Below are positions 26,643-38,092 of a DNA stretch of 64,000 nucleotides, one piece after another. The position numbers and the translations under genes were made by a program. The notes below the pieces were generated by a model that saw nothing but the letters and a program-made list of their open reading frames with translations, had not been told where the DNA came from and ran no database searches. This DNA comes from Desulfobulbaceae bacterium (GTDB lineage: Bacteria > Desulfobacterota > Desulfobulbia > Desulfobulbales > Desulfurivibrionaceae): NCBI GenBank assembly GCA_004332195.1, contig SJBG01000006.1:1-64000 (forward strand), read 5' to 3'. Numbering within the stretch: the first letter of the stretch is position 1; each line of letters begins with the position of its first letter.

Positions 26643-27846
26643 GAGAATCCTCCCGCAGGGCCTGCATCCGCAAACGCAGGCCGTTGAGACGAATAAAGCC
26701 TTCGGCATCGGCCTGACGATAAACCTGATCTTCCTCGAAGGTGGCAAAGCTCTCCTGATAAAGGGAGTTTTGCGACTTGCGACCTACCGGAACACAGTTG
26801 CCCTTATAAAGTTTAAGCCGCACTACCCCGTTAACTGTAGTTTGCGCGTAATCCATGGTGTTTTGCAGCATTTTCATTTCCGGCGAGAACCAAAAACCAT
26901 TGTAAATCAGCTCGGAGTAGCGGGGAATCAAAGAATCGCGGATCTTCATAACCTCACGGTCCAGGGTGATGGTTTCGAGATCGCGGTGGGCGACCCGTAG
27001 CATGGTCCCCCCCGGGGTTTCATAAACCCCGCGGGATTTCATGCCGACAAAGCGGTTTTCCACCATATCCAGACGCCCCACCCCGTTTTGCCCCCCCAGT
27101 TGGTTGAGCCGGGCCAGCATCGCCCCCGGCGAGAGTTTTTCCTGATCAAGAGCCACCGGGATGCCCTGCTCAAAGGACAGCTCCATGTAGGTGGGTTTAT
27201 CCGGCGCTTTCTCCGGGGACACCGACAGGGTGAACATCGCTTCCTCTGGCTCACTCCAGGGGTCTTCAAGTATCCCGCCCTCAAAGCTGATATGGAGCAG
27301 GTTTTCATCGGAACTGTACGGTTTGGCCTTGGTCACCGACACCGGAATCCGGTGCTGTTTGGCGTAGGCCATCAATTTGGTGCGGGAGTTAAGGTCCCAG
27401 ACCCGCCAGGGGGAAATAATGGCCAGTCGGGGGTTCAAGGCCATGTAAGCCAACTCGAAACGAACCTGATCGTTACCCTTGCCGGTAGCCCCGTGGCTTA
27501 CCGCGTCAGCCCCCGCGGCGGCGGCAATCCGCACCTGTTCTTTGGCGATCAACGGTCGGGCCAAAGCGGTGCCCAGGAGGTACGAACCCTCGTAGACGGC
27601 GTTGGCCCGAAAAGCGGGAAAAACGTAATCACGGACAAACTCCTCCCGCAGATCGCTGACCATCACCTGTTCAGCCCCGGTGGCCAGACCCTTGGCCCGG
27701 ACCTGATCCCAGTTTTCTTGTTGGCCGATATCAGCCGCGTAGGCAATTACCGGGCAATCGCAGTTTTCCTTCAGCCAGCGCAAAATAACCGAGGTATCCA
27801 GCCCGCCGGAGTAGGCCAGCACAATTTTATTAACTTTGGGCAGCAT
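26635..27846 (-). CDS. argG: Argininosuccinate synthase
   Basis: Joins citrulline and aspartate using ATP. The PP-loop [13 protein letters not shown] at the N-terminus, [15 protein letters not shown], and the C-terminal [10 protein letters not shown] are typical; 403 residues is normal. It lies 15 bp downstream of argF and is coupled to argH by overlap. Confidence 0.97.
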   Translation of the reverse strand: MLPKVNKIVLAYSGGLDTSVILRWLKENCDCPVIAYAADIGQQENWDQVRAKGLATGAEQVMVSDLREEFVRDYVFPAFRANAVYEGSYLLGTALARPLIAKEQVRIAAAAGADAVSHGATGKGNDQVRFELAYMALNPRLAIISPWRVWDLNSRTKLMAYAKQHRIPVSVTKAKPYSSDENLLHISFEGGILEDPWSEPEEAMFTLSVSPEKAPDKPTYMELSFEQGIPVALDQEKLSPGAMLARLNQLGGQNGVGRLDMVENRFVGMKSRGVYETPGGTMLRVAHRDLETITLDREVMKIRDSLIPRYSELIYNGFWFSPEMKMLQNTMDYAQTTVNGVVRLKLYKGNCVPVGRKSQNSLYQESFATFEEDQVYRQADAEGFIRLNGLRLRMQALREDSRG

Positions 27847-27861
27847 GAGTTTCCTTGCTCA

Positions 27862-28773
27862 TCAGTTAAGCAGGGTGGCCAGGATCGCCCGATGGATATG
27901 CATCTTGTTCTCCGCCTGATCCCAGACCACGGCCTGGGGGCCTTCCAGCACCGCCTCGCTGATCTCCTCTCCCCGGTGGGCCGGCAAACAGTGCAAAACG
28001 ATGGCTTCCGGGGCGGCGGCCCGCAACAGGCTGGTGTTGACCTGATAGGGGCGGAAAACCGCGAGGCGCCGGAGTTGTTCATCCTCCTGGCCCATGCTGG
28101 CCCAGACATCGGTATTGATCACATCGGCATCAGCCACCGCTTCGGCCGGGTTGTGAACCAGGGTGATGGGGCAAGCGGCCTCGGCCCGGGCTTGTTGCAA
28201 AATATCCCGGTCGGGTTCATAACCCTCGGGACAGGCCAGAGCCAGGGCAAAACCCAGCCGGGCGGCCGCCTGAATCCAGGAGTTGGCCATATTGTTACCA
28301 TCTCCCACCCAGGCGATTTTCAGTTGATCAAGGGGCCCCTTATGCTCAATCACCGTCATTACATCGCTTAAAACCTGGCAGGGATGATGAAGGTCGGTCA
28401 GGGCGTTGATCACCGGAACCTCGGAGTAACGGGCCAGTTCATCGACGATCTCCTGGCCGTAAGTCCGCACCACCAGACCATCGACATAGCGGGCCATAAC
28501 CCGGGCCATATCCTTGAGCGGCTCCTTGCGGGCCAACTGGGTGTCCCAACCGGAGAGGTAGATAACCTGGCCGCCCAGGCCGTACATCGCGACTTCAAAG
28601 GATACCCGAGTCCGGGTGGAGGGTTTTTCAAAAACCAGGGCCACGGTTCGCCCCCCTAAGCTGCGGTGGTGGATCCCGTTTTTAGTTTCCTGTTTCAACT
28701 CCAGGGCCCGGGCGATCAGGGCGGCCAGTTCGGCGCCGCTGAAATCAGCCAAGGCCAGCAGATGTTTTCCCAT
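27862..28773 (-). CDS. argF: Ornithine carbamoyltransferase
   Basis: Makes citrulline from ornithine and carbamoyl phosphate. The carbamoyl-phosphate motif EKPSTRTRVSFE, HPCQVLSD, DGNNMANSW and HCLPAHRGEEIS are present. 303 residues. It is between argD and argG in an argBDFGH cluster. Confidence 0.96.
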   Translation of the reverse strand: MGKHLLALADFSGAELAALIARALELKQETKNGIHHRSLGGRTVALVFEKPSTRTRVSFEVAMYGLGGQVIYLSGWDTQLARKEPLKDMARVMARYVDGLVVRTYGQEIVDELARYSEVPVINALTDLHHPCQVLSDVMTVIEHKGPLDQLKIAWVGDGNNMANSWIQAAARLGFALALACPEGYEPDRDILQQARAEAACPITLVHNPAEAVADADVINTDVWASMGQEDEQLRRLAVFRPYQVNTSLLRAAAPEAIVLHCLPAHRGEEISEAVLEGPQAVVWDQAENKMHIHRAILATLLN

Positions 28774-28885
28774 TACCTTTTCCGGATCAAGTTGATTGGA
28801 CTACGGGCGGCCTAAATAAGGCCGATTGCTGATTACTACAAAACATTCATAGCTCTTGTAAAGATTTTTTGTCACGTTGGCAAAA

Positions 28886-30091
28886 TCAAGATGACAAAAG
28901 TTCTGAAAAAGCGGCGGCCACCAACAGCAGGGCTCGGTCGATTTCCGCCGCGCTAACCACCAGCGGCGGCAAAAAGCGCAGGGTGGTGCCGCCGGCAAAA
29001 CTGAGCAACAAGCCTTGGGCGAAAAGATGCTTGATTATGCTTAGACCCGCGGGCCGGAACTCCTCGCGCAAAACCAAACCCTGAATCAGGCCCCGACCTC
29101 GAACTTCCTCCAGCTTGGCGGGATAACGCCGCACCAGTTGAGCCAAGCCATCGGCCAGATATCGCCCCCGGGCCCGCACGGTGGACAGAAAATTAGGGGC
29201 GAGGATGGTCCGCGCGGTCGCCAGGGCGGCGGCCGCGACCACCGGGTTGCCGCCAAAAGTGGTGGCGTGCGAGCCGGGGGTGAAGGCCGCCGCCACCTCT
29301 TCGCGCGCCAGCATGGCCCCCATAGGCAGGCCATTGGCCAGACCCTTGGCCAAGGTCAAAATATCGGGGACCACCCCCAACTGCTCGTGAGCCAGCAAGG
29401 TGCCGGTGCGGCCCATCCCCACCTGGATTTCATCAAAAATCAGCAACAGCCGGTGGTGATCGCAAAGTTGGCGAATCGCCTTAAGATACTCCGTTGTCAG
29501 CGGCCTGACCCCGCTCTCGCCTTGCAGTGGTTCGCAAAGCACCGCGCAGGTGGCCGGCCCGATCAGGTTTTCAAGGCCCTCAATATCACCAAAAGGGGCA
29601 TGAACAAAGCCCTGGGGCAGAGGGGCAAAGCCTTGATGAAACCTGGTCTGACCGGTGGCCGCCAGGGTGGCTAAAGTCCGGCCGTGAAAAGAGCCGCTCA
29701 ACGAAATTATTTCGTGCTTGCCGACCGGGCCGGCCTTGCGAGCCAGTTTGATCGCCGCCTCGTTGGCCTCGGCCCCGCTGTTGCAAAAAAATACCCGCTG
29801 GGCAAAGGTGTTAGCCACCAGCAGCTCGGCCAGTTCGATCTGAGGCTGACTGTGATAGAGGTTTGAGACATGAACCAGCTTGCCCGCCTGGGCGCAAATC
29901 GCCGCAGTCACCGCCGGATGACAATGCCCCAAATTGCAGACCGCAATCCCGGCTACAAAGTCCAGATACTCGCGATCATCGGCATCAACAAGGATGCAAC
30001 CCGAGCCACGGACCATGGTCGCCGACATCCGCGCGTAAGTATTGGCTAAAACCCCGTCTCCCCGCCGGTTCCATTCACTGTTGCCACTCAT
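28886..30091 (-). CDS. argD: Acetylornithine aminotransferase
   Basis: PLP class-III aminotransferase. NSGAEANEAAIKLAR, SFHGRTLATLAATGQ, FDEIQVGMGRTG and the PLP lysine in TLAKGLANGLPMGAM are visible. The ATG at 30091 follows GGGAGGCCCATA and is preferred over 30115. It starts 20 bp after argB. Related succinyl-ornithine enzymes cannot be excluded, but the arg cluster favours ArgD. Confidence 0.94.
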   Translation of the reverse strand: MSGNSEWNRRGDGVLANTYARMSATMVRGSGCILVDADDREYLDFVAGIAVCNLGHCHPAVTAAICAQAGKLVHVSNLYHSQPQIELAELLVANTFAQRVFFCNSGAEANEAAIKLARKAGPVGKHEIISLSGSFHGRTLATLAATGQTRFHQGFAPLPQGFVHAPFGDIEGLENLIGPATCAVLCEPLQGESGVRPLTTEYLKAIRQLCDHHRLLLIFDEIQVGMGRTGTLLAHEQLGVVPDILTLAKGLANGLPMGAMLAREEVAAAFTPGSHATTFGGNPVVAAAALATARTILAPNFLSTVRARGRYLADGLAQLVRRYPAKLEEVRGRGLIQGLVLREEFRPAGLSIIKHLFAQGLLLSFAGGTTLRFLPPLVVSAAEIDRALLLVAAAFSELLSS

Positions 30092-30111
30092 TATGGGCCT
30101 CCCGCAGTAAA

Positions 30112-30999
30112 TCAAGGTAACAAAGTGATCTCGGTACCCACCCCACTCCGGGTGAACATTTCCAGCAAGATAGCATGCTCTTTTCGACCATCGATGATAT
30201 GGGCCTTGCCCACCCCGCCCGTCACTGCTTCCCGACAGCAGCTCACCTTGGGGATCATCCCGCCACTGACCACTCCACTGCTGATATAGTCCGCAACTTC
30301 ACCGGCGAGTATGGATGAAATCAAGTTACCTTCCCGATCCAGCACGCCCTTGACATCGGTGAGCAGGATCAACTTGGCGGCCTTGAGCTTGGCGGCCACC
30401 GCCCCGGCCACCAGGTCGGCGTTAATGTTATAGGCCTGGCCGTCTTTCCCTACCCCCACCGGGGCAATCACCGGGATAAAACCGCGCGCTTCGAGACTTT
30501 CCAGCACCTCGGTATCCACCGCCACCACCCGACCGACCCGACCAAGATCAATTAATTCCGGGGGGGCGTCTTCCACCTGTTCTTTCATGATCTGCATTTT
30601 TTCCGCCTGAATCAGCTCCCCGTCCCGACCGGAAAGCCCCACCGCCCGGCCCCCGTGGTAGTTAATCAGGCTGACAATCTCCTTGTTGACCTTACCCACC
30701 AGCACCATCTCCACCACATCCATGGTCTCGCCGTCGGTGACCCGCATTCCCTGCACGTAGCTGGGGGTGATCCGCATCTTTTCAAGAAAACGGTTGATTT
30801 GCGGCCCCCCACCATGCACCACCACCGGGTTGATCCCAATGTACTGCATCAAGATAATGTCTAAGGCGAAATTTTTCTTCAACTCCTCATCGACCATGGC
30901 GTGCCCCCCGTACTTGATCACCACCGTCTGGTTGGCAAAAGCGCGGATATAGGGCAGGGCCTCAATCAGGGTTTTGGCTTTGGTCAAGCTGTCTTCCAT
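30112..30999 (-). CDS. argB: Acetylglutamate kinase
   Basis: Phosphorylates N-acetylglutamate. [26 protein letters not shown], the [17 protein letters not shown] segment and GGMIPKV are typical amino-acid-kinase motifs. 295 residues. First gene of the minus-strand arg cluster and divergent from lptA. Confidence 0.96.
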   Translation of the reverse strand: MEDSLTKAKTLIEALPYIRAFANQTVVIKYGGHAMVDEELKKNFALDIILMQYIGINPVVVHGGGPQINRFLEKMRITPSYVQGMRVTDGETMDVVEMVLVGKVNKEIVSLINYHGGRAVGLSGRDGELIQAEKMQIMKEQVEDAPPELIDLGRVGRVVAVDTEVLESLEARGFIPVIAPVGVGKDGQAYNINADLVAGAVAAKLKAAKLILLTDVKGVLDREGNLISSILAGEVADYISSGVVSGGMIPKVSCCREAVTGGVGKAHIIDGRKEHAILLEMFTRSGVGTEITLLP

Positions 31000-31058
31000 C
31001 GCATTTTTTCCGCCGTTTATTTTGTTTGCTTCTTATGGTATGGTGCTTGTAGGATAGT

Positions 31059-31200
31059 GGCTGCCTTGAAAAATTAGCTATTTTGTTCGAGTTCAAGGTC
31101 TGCGAAAAAAAAATTACCGCAGGCATATGGTTGATATTCCGAGGATAATTTTTTGAGCGTAACGCAGAAATCGGGCCAAAGAGCAATTTTCAAGGTGGCC
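31059..31200 (-). repeat. MITE-like element, copy 5 (complete, no hairpin module)
   Basis: 142 bp. Left terminus GGCTGCCTTGAAAAATTAGC, right terminus CAATTTTCAAGGTGGCC. The flanks TAGT/TAGG match in three of four bases. It lies in the divergent argB-lptA region and must influence or sit beside both promoters. Confidence 0.85.
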
Positions 31201-31285
31201 TAGGGCCTAGCCTAGTGTTTGTCCCGGTTATTTCACTGTACAAAGTGGAAGTGAAAGATACAAAGTTTTACCGCCAAGGCGCAAT

Positions 31286-31936
31286 ATGAAATTTACCTGT
31301 TTTGACCAAATTCACCTGGTCTCAGCTCCGACTCTGGCTCTGACTCTGGCTCTGGCCCTAACTCTGGTTTTAGCGCCAACCCTGTCCGCCGCTCCGGTCG
31401 GGGCCTCGCCGCCGGCCCAGCCAACGGCCCAGCCAACCCCGCCCACCAAGATCGAAGCCGATCGGATGGAGTCCGGGGAGCAGGAGTACACCGTGGTTTT
31501 CAGCGGTCAGGTCGTGGCCCGCCAGGGCGATCTGGTGCTCCACGCCGCCACCATGATCATTCACTATTTCAGCGAGGCCGAAAGGGCCGCCCTACCACCG
31601 GGTGATGAACGACGCTTGAAAAAGTTACATGCCCGAGGTGACATCAAAATCGAAAGTAAGGGCTGGGTCGGCACCGGCGATGTCATGGAGTACTTTGAAC
31701 TTGAGCGCAAGGTTTACCTTATCGGCAACGCCCAGGTCCGGCAGGGCGGCAACCTGATCACCGGTGCTACGGTAACTCTTTATCTCGACGAAGGTCGGAG
31801 CATCGTCAAACGTGGCCAACAGCCTGATGAACGGGTGCGAGCCTTTTTCTTCGCCAACGATGAAAATCAGGCGGCTGACTCACCCCTTGTTCCGATTGTT
31901 CCGACCGACCGCCCGGCAAACATCGTGGTCGAGTAA
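31286..31936 (+). CDS. lptA: LptA-like LPS-transport periplasmic protein
   Basis: OstA/LptA-type beta-jellyroll protein that bridges LPS from inner to outer membrane. After a hydrophobic signal region with (TLALTLALALTLVLAPTL), the KIEADRME ... YTVVFSGQVVARQGDLVLHA ... RGDIKIESKGWVGTGDVMEY pattern matches OstA repeats. The signal is coded by a CTCTGGCT-type short repeat. lptB follows 7 bp later, the usual order. Confidence 0.88.
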   Translation: MKFTCFDQIHLVSAPTLALTLALALTLVLAPTLSAAPVGASPPAQPTAQPTPPTKIEADRMESGEQEYTVVFSGQVVARQGDLVLHAATMIIHYFSEAERAALPPGDERRLKKLHARGDIKIESKGWVGTGDVMEYFELERKVYLIGNAQVRQGGNLITGATVTLYLDEGRSIVKRGQQPDERVRAFFFANDENQAADSPLVPIVPTDRPANIVVE

Positions 31937-31943
31937 CCCGGCC

Positions 31944-32723
31944 ATGCTGACCAACTCCAGCCTCAGCCCCGGCCCCGGCCCCGGCTCCAGCTCCAACCCG
32001 CAAGAGCGGCTGGTCGTTGAAAACATTGGCAAGCAGTACCGCCAGCGCCGCGTGGTGGACGGTATCAGTCTGACCGTGGATCCCGGTTCGGTCGTGGGCC
32101 TGCTCGGACCCAACGGCGCGGGCAAAACCACCACTTTTTATTGTATCACCGGTTTTATCCGGCCCGATTCCGGCCGGGTTTTGCTTAACAATCAAGATAT
32201 CACCCGACTGGCCATCCACCGCCGGGCCCGGCTGGGACTGGCTTATTTGCCCCAGGAACCATCGGTTTTCAAAAAACTCAGCGTAGTCGAAAACATCAGG
32301 ATTATCCTTGAACCTCTGGGGTTGAGCCGGGCTGAAATAAAAAAACGGATCGACACCCTGCTTGCGGAATTAAAACTCGGCCATCTGGCCGACAATCCGG
32401 CCCAATCCCTTTCCGGGGGCGAACGACGGCGGGTGGAAATCATGCGGGCTTTAGCGATGGAGCCCCGCTTTATCCTGTTGGACGAACCTTTTGCCGGGAT
32501 TGATCCACTCTCGACGATCGATCTCCAGCAGATCATCGGCAATTTGAAAAAACAGGGCTTGGGAGTCTTAATTTCCGACCACAATGTCCGCGAGACTCTC
32601 AAAGTCTGCGACCGGGCCTATATCGTCAACCAGGGCCGGATCCTGACCAGCGGCTTAGCCGCGGAAATCATTCATTGCCCGGAAGCCCGCCGCATGTACC
32701 TGGGCGAAAACTTTACTCTCTAA
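31944..32723 (+). CDS. lptB: LptB LPS-export ATPase
   Basis: ATPase of the LptB2FG transporter. Walker A GPNGAGKTTT, signature LSGGERRRVEIMRAL, Walker B FILLDEPFAGIDP, switch LISDHNVRE. The ATG at 31944 starts a 259-residue protein; the first ~20 residues (SLSPGPGPGSSSNPQ) are a Pro-Gly-Ser run from a CCGGCCC-type DNA repeat, absent from other LptB. No good ribosome-binding site, suggesting coupling to lptA. Confidence 0.94.
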   Translation: MLTNSSLSPGPGPGSSSNPQERLVVENIGKQYRQRRVVDGISLTVDPGSVVGLLGPNGAGKTTTFYCITGFIRPDSGRVLLNNQDITRLAIHRRARLGLAYLPQEPSVFKKLSVVENIRIILEPLGLSRAEIKKRIDTLLAELKLGHLADNPAQSLSGGERRRVEIMRALAMEPRFILLDEPFAGIDPLSTIDLQQIIGNLKKQGLGVLISDHNVRETLKVCDRAYIVNQGRILTSGLAAEIIHCPEARRMYLGENFTL

Positions 32724-32737
32724 CCTGCCGACAAGCC

Positions 32738-34246
<1,509 letters not shown>

Positions 34247-34249
34247 TTG

Positions 34250-34753
34250 ATGACGATAACTCAAATGACAACGCTCAGCCAAACCGACCAAGTTCTGATA
34301 ATTCCCAAACTGGCGGCCGCCGACAAAAAAGAGGTGCTGGACGAATTGGTCGCCGCCGCCGGGCAAGTCTTCGACCCGACCTTAGCTCCGGGCCTGGACC
34401 CGGAGCTGGTGACGGCCCACCTGGAGGCTCGGGAAGAGCTGGGTTCCACCGGCATCGGCGACGGCATGGCCATTCCCCACGGCCGGATCGAGGGCCTGCG
34501 CGAAACCATCCTGGTTTGCGGCCGCAGTTCAAAGGGGATTCCTTTCGACGCCGATGATGGCCGCCCGGTTCACATTTTTTTGCTGCTCTTAACCCCGACC
34601 TCCGCCGATTGCCCCTATCTGAGCTATCTAGCCGAACTGGTCCTTTTTCTGCGAAACCCCCTGATCAGATCCCGCCTGCTCCAGGCGGAAAGTCGGGCCG
34701 AGTTGGCGGCGATCCTGCGCGAAAAGACGGCGGGCCGGGAAGCGCATGGCTGA
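34250..34753 (+). CDS. ptsN: PTS IIA-like nitrogen-regulatory protein
   Basis: EIIA-Ntr domain, part of a phosphorelay linked to nitrogen and potassium control. GSTGIGDGMAIPHGR includes the phospho-accepting histidine. It follows rpoN by 3 bp. The hibernation-factor gene (hpf) often placed between rpoN and ptsN is absent. The ATG at 34265 is an alternative start. Confidence 0.88.
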   Translation: MTITQMTTLSQTDQVLIIPKLAAADKKEVLDELVAAAGQVFDPTLAPGLDPELVTAHLEAREELGSTGIGDGMAIPHGRIEGLRETILVCGRSSKGIPFDADDGRPVHIFLLLLTPTSADCPYLSYLAELVLFLRNPLIRSRLLQAESRAELAAILREKTAGREAHG

Positions 34754-36203
34754 AAAATTATCCGGATCGCCCGAACTGCCGCGGCGCCTGGCTGAACTGG
34801 TAGGGGAATCCCAAGTGGTCACCGCCCCCGAAGAGTTGCTGAGCTACACCTATGACGGCTCCGGTCGGCAGGGTCTGCCCACCGCCGTGGTCTTTCCTTT
34901 AAGCAGCGCCCAGATCGCCGCCGTCCTCCGTCTGGCCGTGCAAACCCGAACCCCGGTTATTCCCCGGGGGGCCGGCACCGGCATGTGCGGCGGGTCGCTG
35001 GCGGTCCGGGGGGGGATTATCCTGGCCTTAAGTCGGCTCAACCGGATTAAGAGCATTGACCAAGCCAATCAACTGGCGGTGGTCCAGCCGGGGGTAATCA
35101 CCGCGCAACTACAGGCCAGGGTGGCGGAGTGCGGTCTTTACTATCCCCCGGATCCGACCAGTCGGGCCTTCTGCACCATCGGCGGCAACGTCGCCTGCGG
35201 GGCCGGCGGTCCGGCCGCCGTCAAATATGGGGTTACCCGCGACTATGTTCTGGGCTTAAAGGCGGTGCTGGCCGGCGGGGCGATCGTCCGAACCGGGGTC
35301 AAAACCGCCAAGGGGGTGGTGGGTTACGACCTTACCCGCCTGCTGGTAGGCTCCGAGGGCACTCTGGCGGTGATCAGCGAAATCACCCTGCGTTTAATTC
35401 CGCTGCCGGCCGGAAAGGCCACTTTTTTGCTTTTATGTCGGGATCTGCAGCAGGCCACCGCCCTGGTCGGGGTCATTCTCGCCGGTCTGACCCCTTGTGC
35501 CCTGGAATATCTCGATCATACCGCGTTGCAACTGGTCAAGGACCGACTGCCCCCCGATTTGCCGATTCAAGCGGATTCAGCCCTGCTGCTGCTGGAGTTT
35601 GACGGCGACGCCCAAAGCTTGCGCGCCCAGAGTCGGCGCCTGACCGAACTGGTGGCGACCACCGCGACCTGGCCGCACCTGCGGGCTGCGACCAATAAAG
35701 CCGAGGCCGCGTCCTTTTGGGCGGCCCGCAAGGGCCTGTCGCCGGCCGCCTTTAACTTGCGACCCCACAAGATCAGCGAGGACGTGGTGGTCCCCCGCAA
35801 TCGGATTCCCGCCCTGGTGGCCGGCGTCGCCGAGCTGGCCGCCACCAGCGGCCTGCCGATTTTCACCTTCGGCCACGCCGGTGACGGCAATATTCATGTC
35901 AATATCATGCTTAACCGTGATGACCCAGCAGAGGTCAGGCGGAGTGAAGCGGCCCGAACCGCCCTTTATCGCCGGGTTCTGGAGCTGGGCGGCACCTTAT
36001 CGGGCGAGCATGGGGTGGGGATCAGCAAGGCGGAAGCAATCGTGGCGGAGCTGGGTCGGGACAATCTGGAGCTGATGCGGCAAATCAAGCTGGTCTTTGA
36101 TCCGACCGGAATTCTCAATCCCGGTAAGATTTTTGCGGACCCGCCTCCTGGCGCGGTCGCCGTTGCGGGCACCGACCGCGCCGGGGGGCGGGCGAGCGCC
36201 TGA
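34746..36203 (+). CDS. glcD: FAD-linked oxidase, GlcD type (glycolate/D-lactate dehydrogenase)
   Basis: FAD-binding PCMH oxidase: PVIPRGAGTGMCGGSLAV, CTIGGNVACGAGGPAAVKYG and EGTLAVISEI form the FAD site, and FTFGHAGDGNIHVNI with SGEHGVGISKAEA the substrate end. Glycolate and D-lactate are both known substrates of this family. No partner glcE/glcF or iron-sulfur subunit is next to it. The ATG overlaps ptsN by 8 bases (ATGGCTGA). Confidence 0.85.
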   Translation: MAEKLSGSPELPRRLAELVGESQVVTAPEELLSYTYDGSGRQGLPTAVVFPLSSAQIAAVLRLAVQTRTPVIPRGAGTGMCGGSLAVRGGIILALSRLNRIKSIDQANQLAVVQPGVITAQLQARVAECGLYYPPDPTSRAFCTIGGNVACGAGGPAAVKYGVTRDYVLGLKAVLAGGAIVRTGVKTAKGVVGYDLTRLLVGSEGTLAVISEITLRLIPLPAGKATFLLLCRDLQQATALVGVILAGLTPCALEYLDHTALQLVKDRLPPDLPIQADSALLLLEFDGDAQSLRAQSRRLTELVATTATWPHLRAATNKAEAASFWAARKGLSPAAFNLRPHKISEDVVVPRNRIPALVAGVAELAATSGLPIFTFGHAGDGNIHVNIMLNRDDPAEVRRSEAARTALYRRVLELGGTLSGEHGVGISKAEAIVAELGRDNLELMRQIKLVFDPTGILNPGKIFADPPPGAVAVAGTDRAGGRASA

Positions 36204-36574
36204 TCCGGCGGGCGGGGCTGATTCAGGCGCTGAGCTGATCTGCTCCGGCGGGGGCCTGGAACTACCGGGAAATAAAAATTGAACCGGGAGTAAAAAAAAT
36301 TATACTTTTTGTCGTATTTTGCTTGACAAGGGGGGGCGAGATTTACTATTTAAGTTACTATAGCACGGGTTTGGCGGCTGGCGCGTAGGCTCGCGGGCTG
36401 ATAAGGCTTGATCCGAACGCGTGCGAATACCGGCTGAATACCGGCTGAAATGAAGCGGACGAAGCAGCAAGGAGCAGTAGCGGCGAAGCGGCGGCAGTAG
36501 GGCGGCAAATCAGGGGCGGACGTTCAAAGGGGCGTTCGTCAAGTGTAAAACCAATGGAGCATAAGGAGAGCGTC
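36204..36574 (+). other. Gene-free stretch, probable promoter and long leader of the porin gene
   Basis: 371 bp without a credible gene. It holds the predicted promoter at 36323-36352, a short tandem repeat AATACCGGCTG (36428-36449) and a purine-rich, GC-rich leader of ~215 bases ending in AAGGAGAGCGTC before the ATG at 36575. Confidence 0.5.
36323..36352 (+). promoter_or_regulatory. Predicted promoter of the porin gene
   Basis: Perfect -35 TTGACA (36323-36328). The -10 could be TATTTA (36347-36352, 18-base spacer) or TACTAT (36344-36349). The region is AT-rich against its GC-rich surroundings. Confidence 0.4.
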
Positions 36575-37918
36575 ATGAAAAAGATCAAAAAAAAGATCAA
36601 AGGTTCCACCAGTCGGCGGAGTTATGCCCGCCTACCCCTGACCCTGGCCCTGGGCGCCATGGTTTTGACCCCGACGATGATTAGCCTGGACAGCTCCGAG
36701 GCCGAGGCCGCGGTGACCGTTAGAGAGGGGACCAGTATCGGGATTAGGGGTGACGCGGAGGTTCGGGGTTTTACGAGGGATAACACGGATTTTGATGACA
36801 GAACGAACAGAGATGACTTGAATCGCCAGATTCAACATCGGATGCGGATTGCCATGGATGTGCAGGCGGCCGGCGGCACCTCGCTGCACACCCGGCTTCA
36901 TTTGGCCGGCGACCTTCATAGGGATAGGAGAGACGTCTGGGGTGCTGACCGGATGGATAGACATGCAAATGTTGTTGCCGACTACCTGTTCGTCCGAGTA
37001 CCGGTTGGCGACTTCAAGATTACCGCCGGTCGTCAGATGACCCATTGGGGCCACGGGCTGAAGATTGATGACGGCACCCGCGTCGACCTTCTGCAGGTTG
37101 ACCACAAGGTCGACGACCAGACCAATGTTTTTGCTTCCTACCAGAAGGATATTGAGAGTCAAAGGCTCGCACCTGGAGTAAACAGAAGCGATGACCGGGA
37201 TCTCAACCGCTACGCCATCGGCGTGGTTCACAAAACCCCCGAGCTGCAATTCGGAGTCAAACTGCGCCACACTGATGACCGGCGAGTTGCCCAACCCGCA
37301 GTTGTAGCTGCTGCCGGCGAAGACGGCCAGGAGTTGCTTGCTTTCGCCACCTATGAAAGGGGCGACCTGACCACCAAAATCGAAGCCGATTTTGGTTTCG
37401 GTGATTTTCACGAATCTGCTGCCGGCGACGAAAAGCATGCCGTCTTCCTCGGCTTTGACTACGCCCTGGGCGACACTACCCTCCACCTCAACGGCGTTTG
37501 GGGCGCCCACGGCTACCGCGGCAGCGGCGACGGCGACGCCTTCGAAAGGGTTTCCATGTTCTACTATGGCGGTGATGGCTTGGCGCACAGCGGTTTTGGT
37601 GGAGCCTTTGGTGGTGCCACCGACCGGGAGTTCGGGGTCTCTTTCGGGGCCTCCCACGAGCTCAGCCCCGCCCTCAGCCTGAGCGGCAGACTGGCCCATC
37701 TTGACGGTGAGAACGTAAGCCCCGTTGGTGCGGACAGGATTACGGGCTGGAACGCTACCGTTCTTGACGCCACCATGTCCTACAGGATCAACGCCAGCAC
37801 CTCCTATCGAATCAACGCCATTTACGCCAAACCCGACTTCGACCAGGTGGCTGGGGCAACGGCTAGGCCAGATGACGCTTACTGGGGCTTGAGCCATGCT
37901 CTTAGAATTAGATTCTAA
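36575..37918 (+). CDS. Outer-membrane beta-barrel porin-like protein
   Basis: A basic start and signal peptide (LTLALGAMVLTPTM...EAEA-AVTV) precede a protein of alternating polar/apolar strands with many Asp/Arg residues. It ends in RIRF, the terminal aromatic residue expected of an outer-membrane barrel. Phrases like FKITAGRQMTHWGHGLK and GFGDFHESAAGDEKHA look like barrel strands. The ATG at 36575 follows AAGGAGAGCGTC. It resembles large 'porin' or alginate-export-like proteins of Desulfobacterota, but no close family can be named. A terminator follows at 37988. Confidence 0.8.
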   Translation: MKKIKKKIKGSTSRRSYARLPLTLALGAMVLTPTMISLDSSEAEAAVTVREGTSIGIRGDAEVRGFTRDNTDFDDRTNRDDLNRQIQHRMRIAMDVQAAGGTSLHTRLHLAGDLHRDRRDVWGADRMDRHANVVADYLFVRVPVGDFKITAGRQMTHWGHGLKIDDGTRVDLLQVDHKVDDQTNVFASYQKDIESQRLAPGVNRSDDRDLNRYAIGVVHKTPELQFGVKLRHTDDRRVAQPAVVAAAGEDGQELLAFATYERGDLTTKIEADFGFGDFHESAAGDEKHAVFLGFDYALGDTTLHLNGVWGAHGYRGSGDGDAFERVSMFYYGGDGLAHSGFGGAFGGATDREFGVSFGASHELSPALSLSGRLAHLDGENVSPVGADRITGWNATVLDATMSYRINASTSYRINAIYAKPDFDQVAGATARPDDAYWGLSHALRIRF

Positions 37919-37987
37919 ACCAAGCTGATTTCAGCGAACAACAAAAAAAGGGGAACAGAGATTTATCGGCTGAACCCCGGCGTCGCT

Positions 37988-38025
37988 AACCCCCATCCCG
38001 CCCCGGCGGGATGGGGGTTCTTTTT
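37988..38025 (+). terminator. Rho-independent terminator of the porin gene
   Basis: GC-rich stem AACCCCCATCCCGCC / GGCGGGATGGGGGTT directly followed by CTTTTT. A second GGGGTTCTTTTT follows it, so the end was partly duplicated. Confidence 0.85.
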
Positions 38026-38092
38026 GCGGGGGTTCTTTTTGCGGTTGTTAAGCGCGCCAGAACCACAACTCCCCTCTGCAGCTTATTTCCAG

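Noticed and set aside
27088-28371. 427-codon plus-strand frame over argG/argF
   Set aside because: It covers two well-supported arg genes on the other strand and has no protein-like features.
36632-37897. 421-codon open frame antisense to the porin gene
   Set aside because: It has no family likeness, no ribosome-binding site, and the sense strand has a signal peptide, barrel pattern, terminal Phe and terminator. It is a by-product of GC-rich codon use.
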